A stretch of 64,000 nucleotides of DNA from Arthrobacter bambusae (GTDB lineage Bacteria > Actinomycetota > Actinomycetes > Actinomycetales > Micrococcaceae). Made by a program: the position numbers and the translations under genes. The DNA lies in the NCBI RefSeq assembly GCF_030812595.1, contig NZ_JAUSSZ010000003.1:186001-250000 (forward strand), written 5' to 3'. Shown in pieces: positions 17,188-24,816 of the stretch (its first letter is position 1; the number at the start of each line of letters is the position of its first letter). A model generated the notes under the pieces. It was not told where the DNA came from. It ran no database searches and worked only from the letters and a program-made list of their open reading frames with translations.

Positions 17188-18116
17188 CAGTGCCCCGCCC
17201 CGGCGAGTGCCTCGCGGGCCTTCGATGCTTCAAGCTTGGCTTCTTCGGCAGCCACCAGCTCCAGGAAATGCGCCCTCATCCGTTCCGGATCGGCGTCGCG
17301 GCCGGTGAAGATACGGAAAGCGTCGGCGGCCTGCCCCACGGCCATTCGTCCGCCGTCGAGCACGCGGCAGCCTTTGGCGCGGGCCTCGAGCACGAGCTGG
17401 GTTTCGATCGGCCGGTAAACGATGTCAGCCACCCAGTGCCGGGGTTCCACGAGGGACATGTCCAGCGGCAGGCCCGGATGAGCGGCCATGCCCACCGGGG
17501 TGCAGTGCACCAAACCGTCGGCAAGCGCCATGATGTGCGGCAGCTCCGCCGTCGTGCGCGCCGTGACTGTGCTGTCCGGGAACAGGGTGGCGAGCTCCGC
17601 CGCCCGTTCCGCGCAGCGCGCGGGGTCCACGTCAACAAGGTCCAGCGCCTTGACCCCCGCAGAGAGAAGGGCATATGCGACGGCGGAGCCGGCACCACCG
17701 GCGCCCAGCTGGACGACGCGTTCCAAACCGGCGTCGGGAAGGCCGCTGGCCAAAGCGGAGCCGAAACCGGAGAAGTCCGTGTTGTGGCCGATGAAGCGGC
17801 CGTCCTTGATCAGCACGGTGTTCACAGCGCCGAGCCGCCTCGCATCCTCGGAAACCTCGTCCAGGAACGGCAGTACCAGTTGCTTGCATGGATGCGTGAT
17901 GTTGAGGGCGTTGTAGCCAAGGCGGGAAGCTGCGGTCAGCAAGTCGCCGACGGCGGAGCCGGGCAGGGAGAGTTCCAGCAGGTCGATGGGCCGGTACAGG
18001 TAGCGGAGCCCCTGGACGTCGGCCTCCCTCTCATGCATGGGCGGCGTCAGCGAAGGCGAGACGCCTTCACCGATCAGGCCCACCAAGAAGGATTCGGCTC
18101 GGTTGCTCATGCTCAT
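17187..18116 (-). CDS. aroE: Shikimate 5-dehydrogenase (catabolic type)
   Basis: 309 residues. The substrate half includes YNALNITHPCKQLVLPFLDE with the catalytic lysine and VLIKDGRFIGHNTDFSG. The cofactor half has VVQLGAGGAGSAVAYALLSAG. It interconverts shikimate (or possibly quinate) and the 3-dehydro compound. It is the first gene of the run that ends with pcaR and an MFS gene, so it acts in breakdown rather than aromatic amino acid synthesis. No dehydroquinate dehydratase is in the window, which favours shikimate over quinate as the substrate. Confidence 0.9.
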   Translation of the reverse strand: MSMSNRAESFLVGLIGEGVSPSLTPPMHEREADVQGLRYLYRPIDLLELSLPGSAVGDLLTAASRLGYNALNITHPCKQLVLPFLDEVSEDARRLGAVNTVLIKDGRFIGHNTDFSGFGSALASGLPDAGLERVVQLGAGGAGSAVAYALLSAGVKALDLVDVDPARCAERAAELATLFPDSTVTARTTAELPHIMALADGLVHCTPVGMAAHPGLPLDMSLVEPRHWVADIVYRPIETQLVLEARAKGCRVLDGGRMAVGQAADAFRIFTGRDADPERMRAHFLELVAAEEAKLEASKAREALAGAGH

Positions 18117-18218
18117 TGCTCCTTTGACAACTGCACCCGCGGATTGGCTCCCTCTGGATCCTTTCGGGTCATCCAGGGTGTGCTGCTCCGCCGGGCGGTA
18201 TGAATCAGACTACACAAA

Positions 18219-18255
18219 ATGTTCATATATTGCACTAGTGTTCTTATCGCGAACA
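18219..18255. promoter_or_regulatory. Putative regulator-binding region ahead of the aroE-pca run
   Basis: In the 161-base gap between the second IclR gene and aroE, GTTCATATATTGCAC lies at 18221-18235 and the inverted pair TGTTC/GAACA at 18239-18255. This stretch is markedly A+T-rich for the window. GTTC/GAAC half sites are common in IclR-family operators; the link to either IclR protein here is inference. Confidence 0.5.
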
Positions 18256-18277
18256 AAAGTGCTGGCCGCTGATGCTC

Positions 18278-19048
18278 CTAGCGCTGCGGCAGGCGGTCGG
18301 CAAGCTCGGACGCCGCACTTTTCAGCAAGGGGACCACCCCAAGCAACTGCTCCACGCTCATCCGGAAAACCGGAACCGCGGTGGCAAGGGAGGCGAAGGC
18401 AATGCCCTGGGAATTGAGGACGGGGACGGCGACGGCACGCATGCCCACCTCGTTTTCCTCGTCCATGATCGCGTAGCCCTGACGCCGGACCTTCTCGATT
18501 TCCAAGCGAAAGGCGTCGCGGTCTGTGATGGAGAACTCCGTCAGCGGCTCCAACTCGAGCTCCTCGACCAACTGCTGCCGCTCGTCGTCGTCCGCAAACG
18601 CAACAAGGGCCTTGCCTACTGCCGTGGTGTGGAGCATTCCCAGGTGCCCGGGATCGCTCGTGACCCGGAACATTTGGGGGCCATCCACCTTGTTGACCGT
18701 GAGGTGGTGGTGGCCATCCCGGACCGAAAGGATGGTGGCCTCGCCGGTCCCCTCCGTCACGCGCTGCAGGATGGGCCGCGCGGTTCCGGCAAAGCCGTGA
18801 TGGTTGGACACCCGCTGCCCGAGCTGGAAGACGCGAAGGCCCAGGTGATAGCGGCGTCCATCGGCCTCGTAGTCCACAAAGCCATCGCGGGTCAGGGATC
18901 CGAGCAGGCGGTACGTGGTGCTGAAGGGCAGGTCCGCCTGGCGGGCGAGCTCGGAAGCACTGGCCCCCTTCGGCTCGTTGCCCAGCAATACAAGGAGGCC
19001 CAGGGCCTTGCCGATCATGTCGGTCTTTGTGTCTTCCTTCACATCCAT
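18278..19048 (-). CDS. IclR-family regulator divergent from the shikimate symporter gene
   Basis: 256 residues from ATG 19048 (MDVKEDTKTDMIGKALGLL); a start at 19066 is possible and neither has a clear Shine-Dalgarno. The helix-turn-helix includes SASELARQADLPFSTTYRLLGSL, followed by the effector domain ending in LPQR. It is transcribed away from the symporter gene and toward aroE. A long inverted repeat in the shared 208-base control region suggests it regulates itself and the symporter, and perhaps the downstream aroE-pca genes. Confidence 0.9.
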   Translation of the reverse strand: MDVKEDTKTDMIGKALGLLVLLGNEPKGASASELARQADLPFSTTYRLLGSLTRDGFVDYEADGRRYHLGLRVFQLGQRVSNHHGFAGTARPILQRVTEGTGEATILSVRDGHHHLTVNKVDGPQMFRVTSDPGHLGMLHTTAVGKALVAFADDDERQQLVEELELEPLTEFSITDRDAFRLEIEKVRRQGYAIMDEENEVGMRAVAVPVLNSQGIAFASLATAVPVFRMSVEQLLGVVPLLKSAASELADRLPQR

Positions 19049-19060
19049 AACTAAAGATTG

Positions 19061-19163
19061 CCACATCGTGAGAGCTATTTCTAGATGATGAGTAAAACTC
19101 TTGACAAGTGACTGCGCTCACAGCCATCATTGCTATATCGCACAAGTAGCTCTCACAATGTGG
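19061..19163. promoter_or_regulatory. 17-bp inverted operator-like pair between iclR and the symporter gene
   Basis: CCACATCGTGAGAGCTA at 19061-19077 returns in inverse at 19147-19163 with one mismatch. The two copies flank a candidate symporter promoter: TTGACA at 19101-19106 and CATCAT at 19125-19130 (18-base spacer). The left copy lies just before the iclR start. Two-site binding by the adjacent IclR protein would control both directions. Confidence 0.7.
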
Positions 19164-19256
19164 CTGCAGTGTGGGGCCGCTGCCGGACCAACATCGATGT
19201 TCCAGGCACGCAAATTTCAGCCAGATGCGACATCGCCGTCACACAAAAGGAACACC

Positions 19257-20573
19257 ATGAGTCACACGATCCCGTCTATGACGCCGGGCACCGCCACGGC
19301 CGGAACTCCGAAGAAAGCCGCCCTCGCCAGCTTCCTCGGTAGCGCCGTCGAGTACTACGACTTCTTTATCTTCGGTTCGGCTGCGGCCTTGATTTTCCCG
19401 CACGTCTTCTTCCCCAGCGCCGACGCCAACGCAGCCATCATGTCCTTCGCGACGTTCGGCTTCGCGTATGTGGCGCGGCCCGTGGGAGCCATCATCCTGG
19501 GGCACTTCGGCGACCGCATCGGCCGCCAGCGCGTGCTGATGTTCACCTTGGTGCTCATGGGCGGCGCGACGTTCATCATTGGCTGCCTTCCAGACTTCGC
19601 ATCCATCGGCTGGTGGGCTCCGGCACTGCTGGTCTTCGCACGACTTTGCCAAGGCCTCTCTGCCGCCGGCGAGCAGGCCGGCGCCTCGTCCATGACGCTG
19701 GAACACGCCCCGGACAACCGCCGCTCCTTCTTTACTTCCTGGACCCTTACCGGAACCCAGGGTGGCCAGATCCTCGCAGCACTGGTGTTCATTCCTGTGG
19801 TCGCCCTTCCCGACGAGATCAAGTACGGCATCGGCTGGCGCATCCCGTTCTGGCTCAGCGCCGTGGTAGTCGTGGTAGCGTTCTTCATCCGCCGGACCCT
19901 GCATGAGCCGCCGGCATTCGCCGAGGCCAAGAAGAACAACCAGATCGCCAAGCTCCCGGTCGCCGACCTGCTGAAGCTCCACTGGCGCGACGTCCTGCGC
20001 GTTGTCTGCTGCGCCTTCATCGCCGCGGTAAGCACGGTCTTCGGAACCCTGGCCATTGCGTACGCCAAGGACGTGGCCCACGTGAACAGCACCATCACCC
20101 TGTGGCTGGTGGTAGTCGCCAACATTGTCGCCCTCGGCACCCAGCCTCTCTTCGGCAAGGCAGCTGACCGGATCGGCCGCAAGCCCGTCTTCATCTACGG
20201 TGCTGTAGCCAGCGCCATCATGACGCCGGTGTTCCTCCTCAGCCTTGAGGGTGGAAACGTGCCCCTCATGTTCCTGGTCTCCGTGGTGTATTTCTCCCTC
20301 GGATACGCCGCCGCAAATGCCGTGTGGCCCTCCTTCTACGGCGAAATGTTCAGCACCAAGGTCCGTTTCTCCGGCTTGGCCATCGGCACGCAGATCGGCT
20401 TCCTCATGGCAGGCTTCGCCCCCACGATCGTCACCGCAATGGGCGGCACGAAAGCGGGCGGCTGGGTCCAGATCAGCATCTTCACCGGCGTCATCTGCAT
20501 CATCGCCGCGGTCTCCGCAATGACGGCCCGGGAATCCTTCAAAACCCCGACGGCGGAGCTCGGGCTGAAGTAA
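19257..20573 (+). CDS. MHS-family symporter, shikimate-transporter type
   Basis: 438 residues from ATG 19257, preceded by AAGGA. Twelve membrane helices are evident. Family marks are LASFLGSAVEYYDFFIFGSA at the start of helix 1, GHFGDRIGRQRVLM between helices 2 and 3, and ARLCQGLSAAGEQAGASS. The metabolite:H+ symporter family includes ShiA and dicarboxylate and betaine carriers. Its place beside aroE and the dehydroshikimate dehydratase makes shikimate or a related acid the likely cargo. It ends in a strong terminator. Confidence 0.9.
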   Translation: MSHTIPSMTPGTATAGTPKKAALASFLGSAVEYYDFFIFGSAAALIFPHVFFPSADANAAIMSFATFGFAYVARPVGAIILGHFGDRIGRQRVLMFTLVLMGGATFIIGCLPDFASIGWWAPALLVFARLCQGLSAAGEQAGASSMTLEHAPDNRRSFFTSWTLTGTQGGQILAALVFIPVVALPDEIKYGIGWRIPFWLSAVVVVVAFFIRRTLHEPPAFAEAKKNNQIAKLPVADLLKLHWRDVLRVVCCAFIAAVSTVFGTLAIAYAKDVAHVNSTITLWLVVVANIVALGTQPLFGKAADRIGRKPVFIYGAVASAIMTPVFLLSLEGGNVPLMFLVSVVYFSLGYAAANAVWPSFYGEMFSTKVRFSGLAIGTQIGFLMAGFAPTIVTAMGGTKAGGWVQISIFTGVICIIAAVSAMTARESFKTPTAELGLK

Positions 20574-20578
20574 CCCAT

Positions 20579-20640
20579 CCATTGCTGCGTAAGTGTCGTT
20601 TTGACCCCTCAGAACGACACTTGCGCAGCAATGGATTTTT
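20579..20640 (+). terminator. Intrinsic terminator of the symporter gene
   Basis: A 22-base stem (20579-20600 with 20613-20634) contains one G-U pair and a 12-base loop, and is followed by ATTTTTT. It lies 5 bases beyond the stop codon. The stem is unusually long and sequence-rich (core AAGTGTCGTT) for a simple terminator. Confidence 0.9.
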
Positions 20641-20735
20641 TCGCGCTCCTAACCCGCGCGAAACTACTACGCAACATTGGCCCGCCACACTGGAAGAGCC
20701 GGCAAACGCTGGCAGCTCCAGCCAGGGAGGCCCCC

Positions 20736-20972
20736 ATGTTGAAGGAAGTATCAACCCACCCCACAAGAATCCGCGCACTTGGCCAGTTGCACCGCGGCGA
20801 CCAGATCGAAGCCCGCCTCTCCGTCGGACCCTCCTACGATGACGTTGTCATCCGCCGGGGCAGCGTCCAGGAAACGGCCCCGGGCATCGGCGTCGTCTGG
20901 ATCATGGATCAGGTGACCGGCCTGCGCAAGGCCATCAATACCGACGAATGTACCGTTTGGCGAGTGGCCTGA
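20736..20972 (+). CDS. Small conserved-looking protein of unknown function
   Basis: 78 residues starting MLKEVSTHPTRIRALG, with AGGGAGG 6 bases upstream of ATG 20736. The sequence is soluble, beta-rich and ends WRVA. The phrase GIGVVWIMDQVTGLRKAI reads like a folded domain rather than a random frame. I recognise no domain. It stands alone between the symporter terminator and the convergent MoaD-like gene. An open frame extends upstream to 20601 but passes through the terminator and is rejected. Confidence 0.65.
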   Translation: MLKEVSTHPTRIRALGQLHRGDQIEARLSVGPSYDDVVIRRGSVQETAPGIGVVWIMDQVTGLRKAINTDECTVWRVA

Positions 20973-20988
20973 CCTGGCCCCGAACCGC

Positions 20989-21276
20989 TCAGCCGCCCGC
21001 CACGGATTGGATGATCAAAACCTCCTGGCCGGCCGCTACCTCCGTATCCAGACCCTTCAGACGCCGGACCTCCTCGCCGTTCACGTAAATATTCACGTAG
21101 CGGCGGAGCGAACCGGTTTCGTCCCGGAGTCTCCGGGCCAACACCGGGTACTCCCCGGTCACAGCATCAAGCAGGCTTTCCACGGTCACAGCTCCGTCGG
21201 CGGGCGTAGTCAGGTAGGACTGCCCGCCGGCGAGGGGCTGGAGGACGCTGGGCAAAAGCACGGTGATGTCAGGCAA
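20989..21276 (-). CDS. MoaD/ThiS-family sulfur-carrier-like protein
   Basis: 95 residues from TTG 21276, with AGGA 7 bases upstream and just after the stop of the propeller gene. The sequence ends with the Gly-Gly tail (IIQSVAGG) that is adenylated and thiocarboxylated in MoaD, ThiS and related beta-grasp sulfur carriers. GSLRRYVNIYVNGEEVRRL is the beta-grasp core. No moeB, thiF or thiG is adjacent, so its acceptor enzyme is unknown. A longer upstream frame is arginine-rich and overlaps the neighbour, so the TTG start was chosen. Confidence 0.85.
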   Translation of the reverse strand: MPDITVLLPSVLQPLAGGQSYLTTPADGAVTVESLLDAVTGEYPVLARRLRDETGSLRRYVNIYVNGEEVRRLKGLDTEVAAGQEVLIIQSVAGG

Positions 21277-21284
21277 GGTCCGTC

Positions 21285-22460
21285 CTAAGCCGGCAGGCCG
21301 GCTGCCGCGGAGGCAGGCGCCACTTCGGCAGCGACATCGGCTTCGGCAGAGATATCGGCAGAGACAACGCTTGAGACGACGGCCGCCCGTACGCACAAGA
21401 CATCGGGCAGATGCGAGGCAACTTCGAGGAAGGACTCGCCCTCATCGGCGCTGGCGTAGACCGAACCACCGCGAGTTCCGAAGTACACCCCGGCAGGTTC
21501 AGCAGAATCCACCGCGGCCGCGTCACGGAGCACTGCGTTATATTCGTGGTCCGGGAGGCCTACATCCAAGCGCTTCCACGACCCGCCGGCGTCATCCGTG
21601 CGGTGCACCGCCAACCGGCCATCCGGTGGAATCCGCTCCCCGTCCGCCTTGATCGGGACTACCCACGCCGTACCTTCCCGGCGGGGATGGGTCAGCATCA
21701 CGAAGCCGAAATCAGCCGGAAGTCCCTCGGCGATCGAAACCCAGTTCTCGCCGTTGTCATCCGTGCGGTACACGCCGTGGTGGTTCTGCGCATACAACCG
21801 GCCTTCGACGGCGGCATCGGCGGCGATCTTGTGTACGCACTGGCCGAACTCGGGATTGGGGTCGGGCATGAAGTAGGCCGAAATTCCCTTGTTGCGGGCC
21901 TCCCAGGAGGATCCGCCGTCGAGCGATCGGTAGACGCCCCCGGTGCTCATCGCGATGTGGACGTTCTCCCCGGAAGGGCTGACCACAATCGAGTGGGCGG
22001 CAGCGCCGCCGTAGCCGGCTCCCCACTCGCTGCGGTGCGGGTGGTCCCACAGGCCGCGGTTCAACTCGAAGTGCTCGCCGCCGTCGGTGGATTTCCAGAC
22101 GGAAATCGGTTCGCAACCGGCCCAGACCACCCCTGGCCGGGACGCGGAGTCCGGATAGATCTGCCAGATCCGCTCCAGCGCCGCGTCGGTGTCCTCGGGG
22201 AATTTGATGGCGCCTTGTTCGGGTTCGGTCCACGTGGCGCCAAGGTCATCGGAGTGGGCCACAGTAGGACCCCAGTGTTCGGATCGCACACCCACCATGA
22301 TCCGGGGCCTGTCCCCGCGCGTATCTATCCCGATGCTGGGGATCTCGCTCATGAGGAAGTGCGGGCCGGAGAGGGACCATTCCTTGCGGTCTGTGCTGCG
22401 TGCCAGCCACAGTCCTTTTTTGGTCCCGATCGCCAAGACATAACTCTCTGCGGTAGCCAT
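21285..22460 (-). CDS. BNR/YVTN-repeat beta-propeller protein (sialidase-like fold)
   Basis: 391 residues from ATG 22460 (MATAESYVLAIGTKKGLWLA). Repeated blades with S-x-D-G/D-x-G-x-x-W motifs appear: HSDDLGATWTEPE, KSTDGGEHFELN, RSLDGGSSWEARN, RTDDNGENWVSIA and HRTDDAGGSWKRL. No signal peptide is seen, so it is probably cytoplasmic. It is followed after 8 bases by the MoaD-like gene, a tight pairing that implies a shared task; the enzymatic role, if any, is not known. Confidence 0.85.
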   Translation of the reverse strand: MATAESYVLAIGTKKGLWLARSTDRKEWSLSGPHFLMSEIPSIGIDTRGDRPRIMVGVRSEHWGPTVAHSDDLGATWTEPEQGAIKFPEDTDAALERIWQIYPDSASRPGVVWAGCEPISVWKSTDGGEHFELNRGLWDHPHRSEWGAGYGGAAAHSIVVSPSGENVHIAMSTGGVYRSLDGGSSWEARNKGISAYFMPDPNPEFGQCVHKIAADAAVEGRLYAQNHHGVYRTDDNGENWVSIAEGLPADFGFVMLTHPRREGTAWVVPIKADGERIPPDGRLAVHRTDDAGGSWKRLDVGLPDHEYNAVLRDAAAVDSAEPAGVYFGTRGGSVYASADEGESFLEVASHLPDVLCVRAAVVSSVVSADISAEADVAAEVAPASAAAGLPA

Positions 22461-22541
22461 GCACCCCATGCAACCATCCCCGCGCGAGAGCCGCAACGGT
22501 TTAATGAACCCGCCTGGGAAACTGCCTTAGTCCACGACGTT

Positions 22542-22751
22542 TCAGTCCACGAACTCGGACTGAGTCTCGATGAAATCCCAGTCGGCGTCGCTCAAGCCAC
22601 CGGCTAGCTCCTCGAGACGGGGGCCGCCGGCATCCGCGATGCGTTGCAGAACCTCCGGTGGAAGCTCCGTAGCACGCAGGTTCTCCCGGAGCCACTCCTT
22701 GCTCTTGAGGTCTATGTCCAGCCACCACATGAAGATCTCCACGTGGACCAC
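22542..22751 (-). CDS. Small hypothetical protein
   Basis: 69 residues from GTG 22751, preceded by AAAGGAAGGG. The sequence starts VHVEIFMWWLDIDLKSKEWLRENL and ends DADWDFIETQSEFVD: acidic, helical, with no signal or membrane segment. No family is recognised. It lies about 80 bases upstream of the propeller gene in the same direction. Confidence 0.55.
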   Translation of the reverse strand: MVHVEIFMWWLDIDLKSKEWLRENLRATELPPEVLQRIADAGGPRLEELAGGLSDADWDFIETQSEFVD

Positions 22752-22950
22752 CCCTTCCTTTGCAAGTTAACGCTAGGCCTGCACCGGGTGCGCGACAAGG
22801 GGCCGCTGAGCTGCTCGAACACCGGATCCGGCCCGAAATTCAGGGCCAGAAAAAGTAAAGTGAAAGTAGTTATCCAGATTGGTGGCGGAGCGCTGTCGGG
22901 GCACGTAAGCTAATTCTCAGCAGGAACCAAAAGAACCTGTTCCAAAGTCC

Positions 22951-22998
22951 GCTCCGGAGTGAGTATCCCCCAATAACTCACTCCGGAGCTCTTTGTTT
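22951..22998 (+). terminator. Orphan intrinsic terminator
   Basis: GCTCCGGAGTGAGT (22951-22964) pairs perfectly with 22976-22989 across an 11-base loop containing CCCCC, followed by TCTTTGTTT. No coding sequence on the + strand ends nearby. The gap 22752-23330 contains no other feature I can support; the terminator could end a small RNA starting around 22860. Confidence 0.75.
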
Positions 22999-23329
22999 AA
23001 GCAGTTAACCCCCTCCAGCCCAACGACGCGCTGCCGATTGCGGCGCAATCCCCGGCATGATGGCACTATTGGGTGACGCCCTTCATGCGCATTCCCAGGC
23101 TCAAGGGGGCATCTTCCCCCAAGGGACCCCAAGCCAACCGGCTGGCCTCCGCTTCGACCGGATGGTGACTGCTTGCGGTCATATTCATCGACGCCGCGAT
23201 TGCCTTGTCCATCCGCCTGCCATTGGCCTTCGGACTCCAGCCGTGGGGCGGCATCGATGAAAAAACCGGATTCCCCGCTCTTCTAGCACTGCTGATCGTG
23301 CCGCTGGTGGTGCTGCGAACTCTTGGGAA

Positions 23330-23602
23330 GGCACATCACCCGTGTCATCGACCCCGGGGAACCTCGCGGACGCTCGGGTGGACTGGAAAGCCGCGGAAAG
23401 CGGCGACTCCTCGTGGTCACGGGTGGTCACAGTGTGCCGCCACCGGGACGGCCGCCGCGTCTTGATTGATGTTGCCGGAAGGCCGATGCGCGACAGGGAG
23501 GGCAGGGACTGCGGATTCGAGGGCAACCTGCCGTGTCTCGAATCCAGAGACAGCACGCTCGCACGCCCAAGCCAACGCCCGCATCCAGGAATTGCTCAAT
23601 GA
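23330..23602 (+). pseudogene. PAS/PAC-domain remnant in front of the EAL gene, different frame
   Basis: Frame 2 reads SSWSRVVTVCRHRDGRRVLI, then DVAGRPMRDREGRDCGFEG, which has the look of the end of a PAS domain and its PAC segment (charged sensor strand, then G-F-x-G). The frame stops at 23600-23602. The EAL protein lies in frame 3 and overlaps it. A single insertion or deletion near 23550-23565 would join the two as one PAS-EAL protein. The upstream part of the PAS domain is not recognisable. Confidence 0.5.
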
Positions 23603-24290
23603 CGGTTCACTGATAACCGCATTCCAGCCGATCCAGTGCCTGAAAACGGGCAGGGTGGTTGGAGTGGAATCCTTGACAAGGTTCAGCGGGTCCCAGGAGT
23701 TGTCCCCGGAGGCGCGTTTCATGGAAGCCGCCTCGATCGGCTTGGACATCGAGCTTGAAATCCTTGCTTTCCGGACCGCGCTGACCACCGCTGCGGGACT
23801 CCCACCAGAACTGTATGTCGCCGCGAATCTCTCACCTCGCGCATGCCTTGACCCCCGGCTGGGGGCTGCGATCGTGGAGTCGGCCATCCCTCCACGACGC
23901 ATCGTTCTTGAGGTCACCGAACGCCACGAGGTCGCCAACTACCAACCGCTGGCGGAAGCACTGGCACCGCTGCGGCGCGCCGGCCTGAGAATCGCGGTCG
24001 ACGACGCCGGGGCCGGCTTTGCTTCCATGCGCCACATCCTGCAGCTCAAGCCAGACCTTATCAAGCTCGATCGCGAGATCATCGCCGGCATCGACACTGA
24101 TCCGGCACAGCGGGCCCTCGGAGCTGCCATGGTCGGATTTTCCTCGGAAATCGGAGCTGCACTGGTGGCCGAAGGGATCGAGACCGAGGCCGAGCTGGCC
24201 GCCGTCACCAAGCTCGGAATGGCCGCGGCCCAGGGCTACCTCCTCGGCCGCCCCTCGCTCAGGCCGGAGGACTGGGCGAACTGGGGGTAG
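23466..24290 (+). CDS. EAL-domain cyclic-di-GMP phosphodiesterase-like protein
   Basis: 274 residues in the open frame; the EAL domain covers about residues 40-270. Active-site positions are kept: the Glu of ESLTRF, Asn in ANLSPRA, Glu in LEVTER, the DD of AVDDAGAG, Lys in LIKLDREI, Glu in AEGIETE and Gln in QGYLLGRP. It should hydrolyse c-di-GMP to pGpG in the cytoplasm. The first 35 residues are unlike the family, and a PAS remnant lies in another frame just upstream, so the true start is doubtful and the gene may be a frameshifted PAS-EAL protein. Confidence 0.8.
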   Translation: MMLPEGRCATGRAGTADSRATCRVSNPETARSHAQANARIQELLNDGSLITAFQPIQCLKTGRVVGVESLTRFSGSQELSPEARFMEAASIGLDIELEILAFRTALTTAAGLPPELYVAANLSPRACLDPRLGAAIVESAIPPRRIVLEVTERHEVANYQPLAEALAPLRRAGLRIAVDDAGAGFASMRHILQLKPDLIKLDREIIAGIDTDPAQRALGAAMVGFSSEIGAALVAEGIETEAELAAVTKLGMAAAQGYLLGRPSLRPEDWANWG

Positions 24291-24340
24291 CGGTGGGTCG
24301 GCTCATGGCCCGTTCATAGTCTTCGTCCGGGACAGGACGC

Positions 24341-24381
24341 ATACCCCCTGGGGGTACTTGATTAATACCCCTAGGGGGTAT
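24341..24381. promoter_or_regulatory. Two CsoR-type operator palindromes
   Basis: ATACCCCCTGGGGGTA (24341-24356) and ATACCCCTAGGGGGTAT (24365-24381) both fit the known CsoR operator pattern of G/C tracts flanked by TA/AT. They sit 12 to 52 bases before the csoR start and overlap the likely promoter. Cu(I) binding to CsoR would release them. Confidence 0.9.
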
Positions 24382-24392
24382 ATCTTTGCAGC

Positions 24393-24767
24393 ATGAGCAC
24401 GATCGATGTGAACCCCACTCCTTTGGAACCCGCGGATTCGAGCACCGTCGAAGTCGAGGATGGCGCACCTTCCCAACACGGACACTCCCCCAACAAGGAC
24501 TCCTACTTGCGACGTCTCAAGCGGATCGAGGGCCAAGTACGCGGTATTGCGCGCATGGTGGAAGAGGACAAATACTGCATCGATATCCTCACGCAAGTCT
24601 CGGCAGCCACGAAGGCGCTGCATGCAGTGAGCCTAGGGCTCGTGGAGGAACACATCGGGCACTGTGTTGTCGGCGCCGCCTCCGAGGCAGATCCCATCGT
24701 GCGCGCTGAGCAAATCGACATCAAGGTCAAGGAGGCCGCCGATGCCATCGGGCGCCTGCTGCGGTAA
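24393..24767 (+). CDS. csoR: Copper-sensing transcriptional repressor
   Basis: 124 residues. The core from YLRRLKRIEGQVRGIARMVEE is a DUF156/CsoR four-helix unit. Cu(I) ligands follow the Cys-His-Cys pattern, in KYCIDILTQ and HIGHCVVGA. The N-terminal 35 residues are a variable acidic extension. It represses its own operon with copZ and copA through the two upstream palindromes. In the same frame, translation from 24393 is supported by the location right after the operators. Confidence 0.95.
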   Translation: MSTIDVNPTPLEPADSSTVEVEDGAPSQHGHSPNKDSYLRRLKRIEGQVRGIARMVEEDKYCIDILTQVSAATKALHAVSLGLVEEHIGHCVVGAASEADPIVRAEQIDIKVKEAADAIGRLLR

Positions 24768-24816
24768 CCCCGCAAACACCCACCACACCATTCAACTCAC
24801 CACCAAGGAGCACGCC

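Noticed and set aside
19239..20582. 447-codon leftward frame opposite the symporter gene
   Set aside because: Its composition is the acidic, Gly/Glu-rich pattern typical of antisense frames in G+C-rich DNA; the rightward frame has complete MHS transporter motifs.
20601..20735. N-terminal extension of the 78-residue protein
   Set aside because: The extension would be translated through the symporter terminator hairpin; ATG 20736 has a good AGGGAGG.
22770..22998. Named 6C or riboswitch RNA
   Set aside because: The C-rich loop is suggestive but I could not recognise a second matching stem or a full consensus, so only the terminator is annotated.
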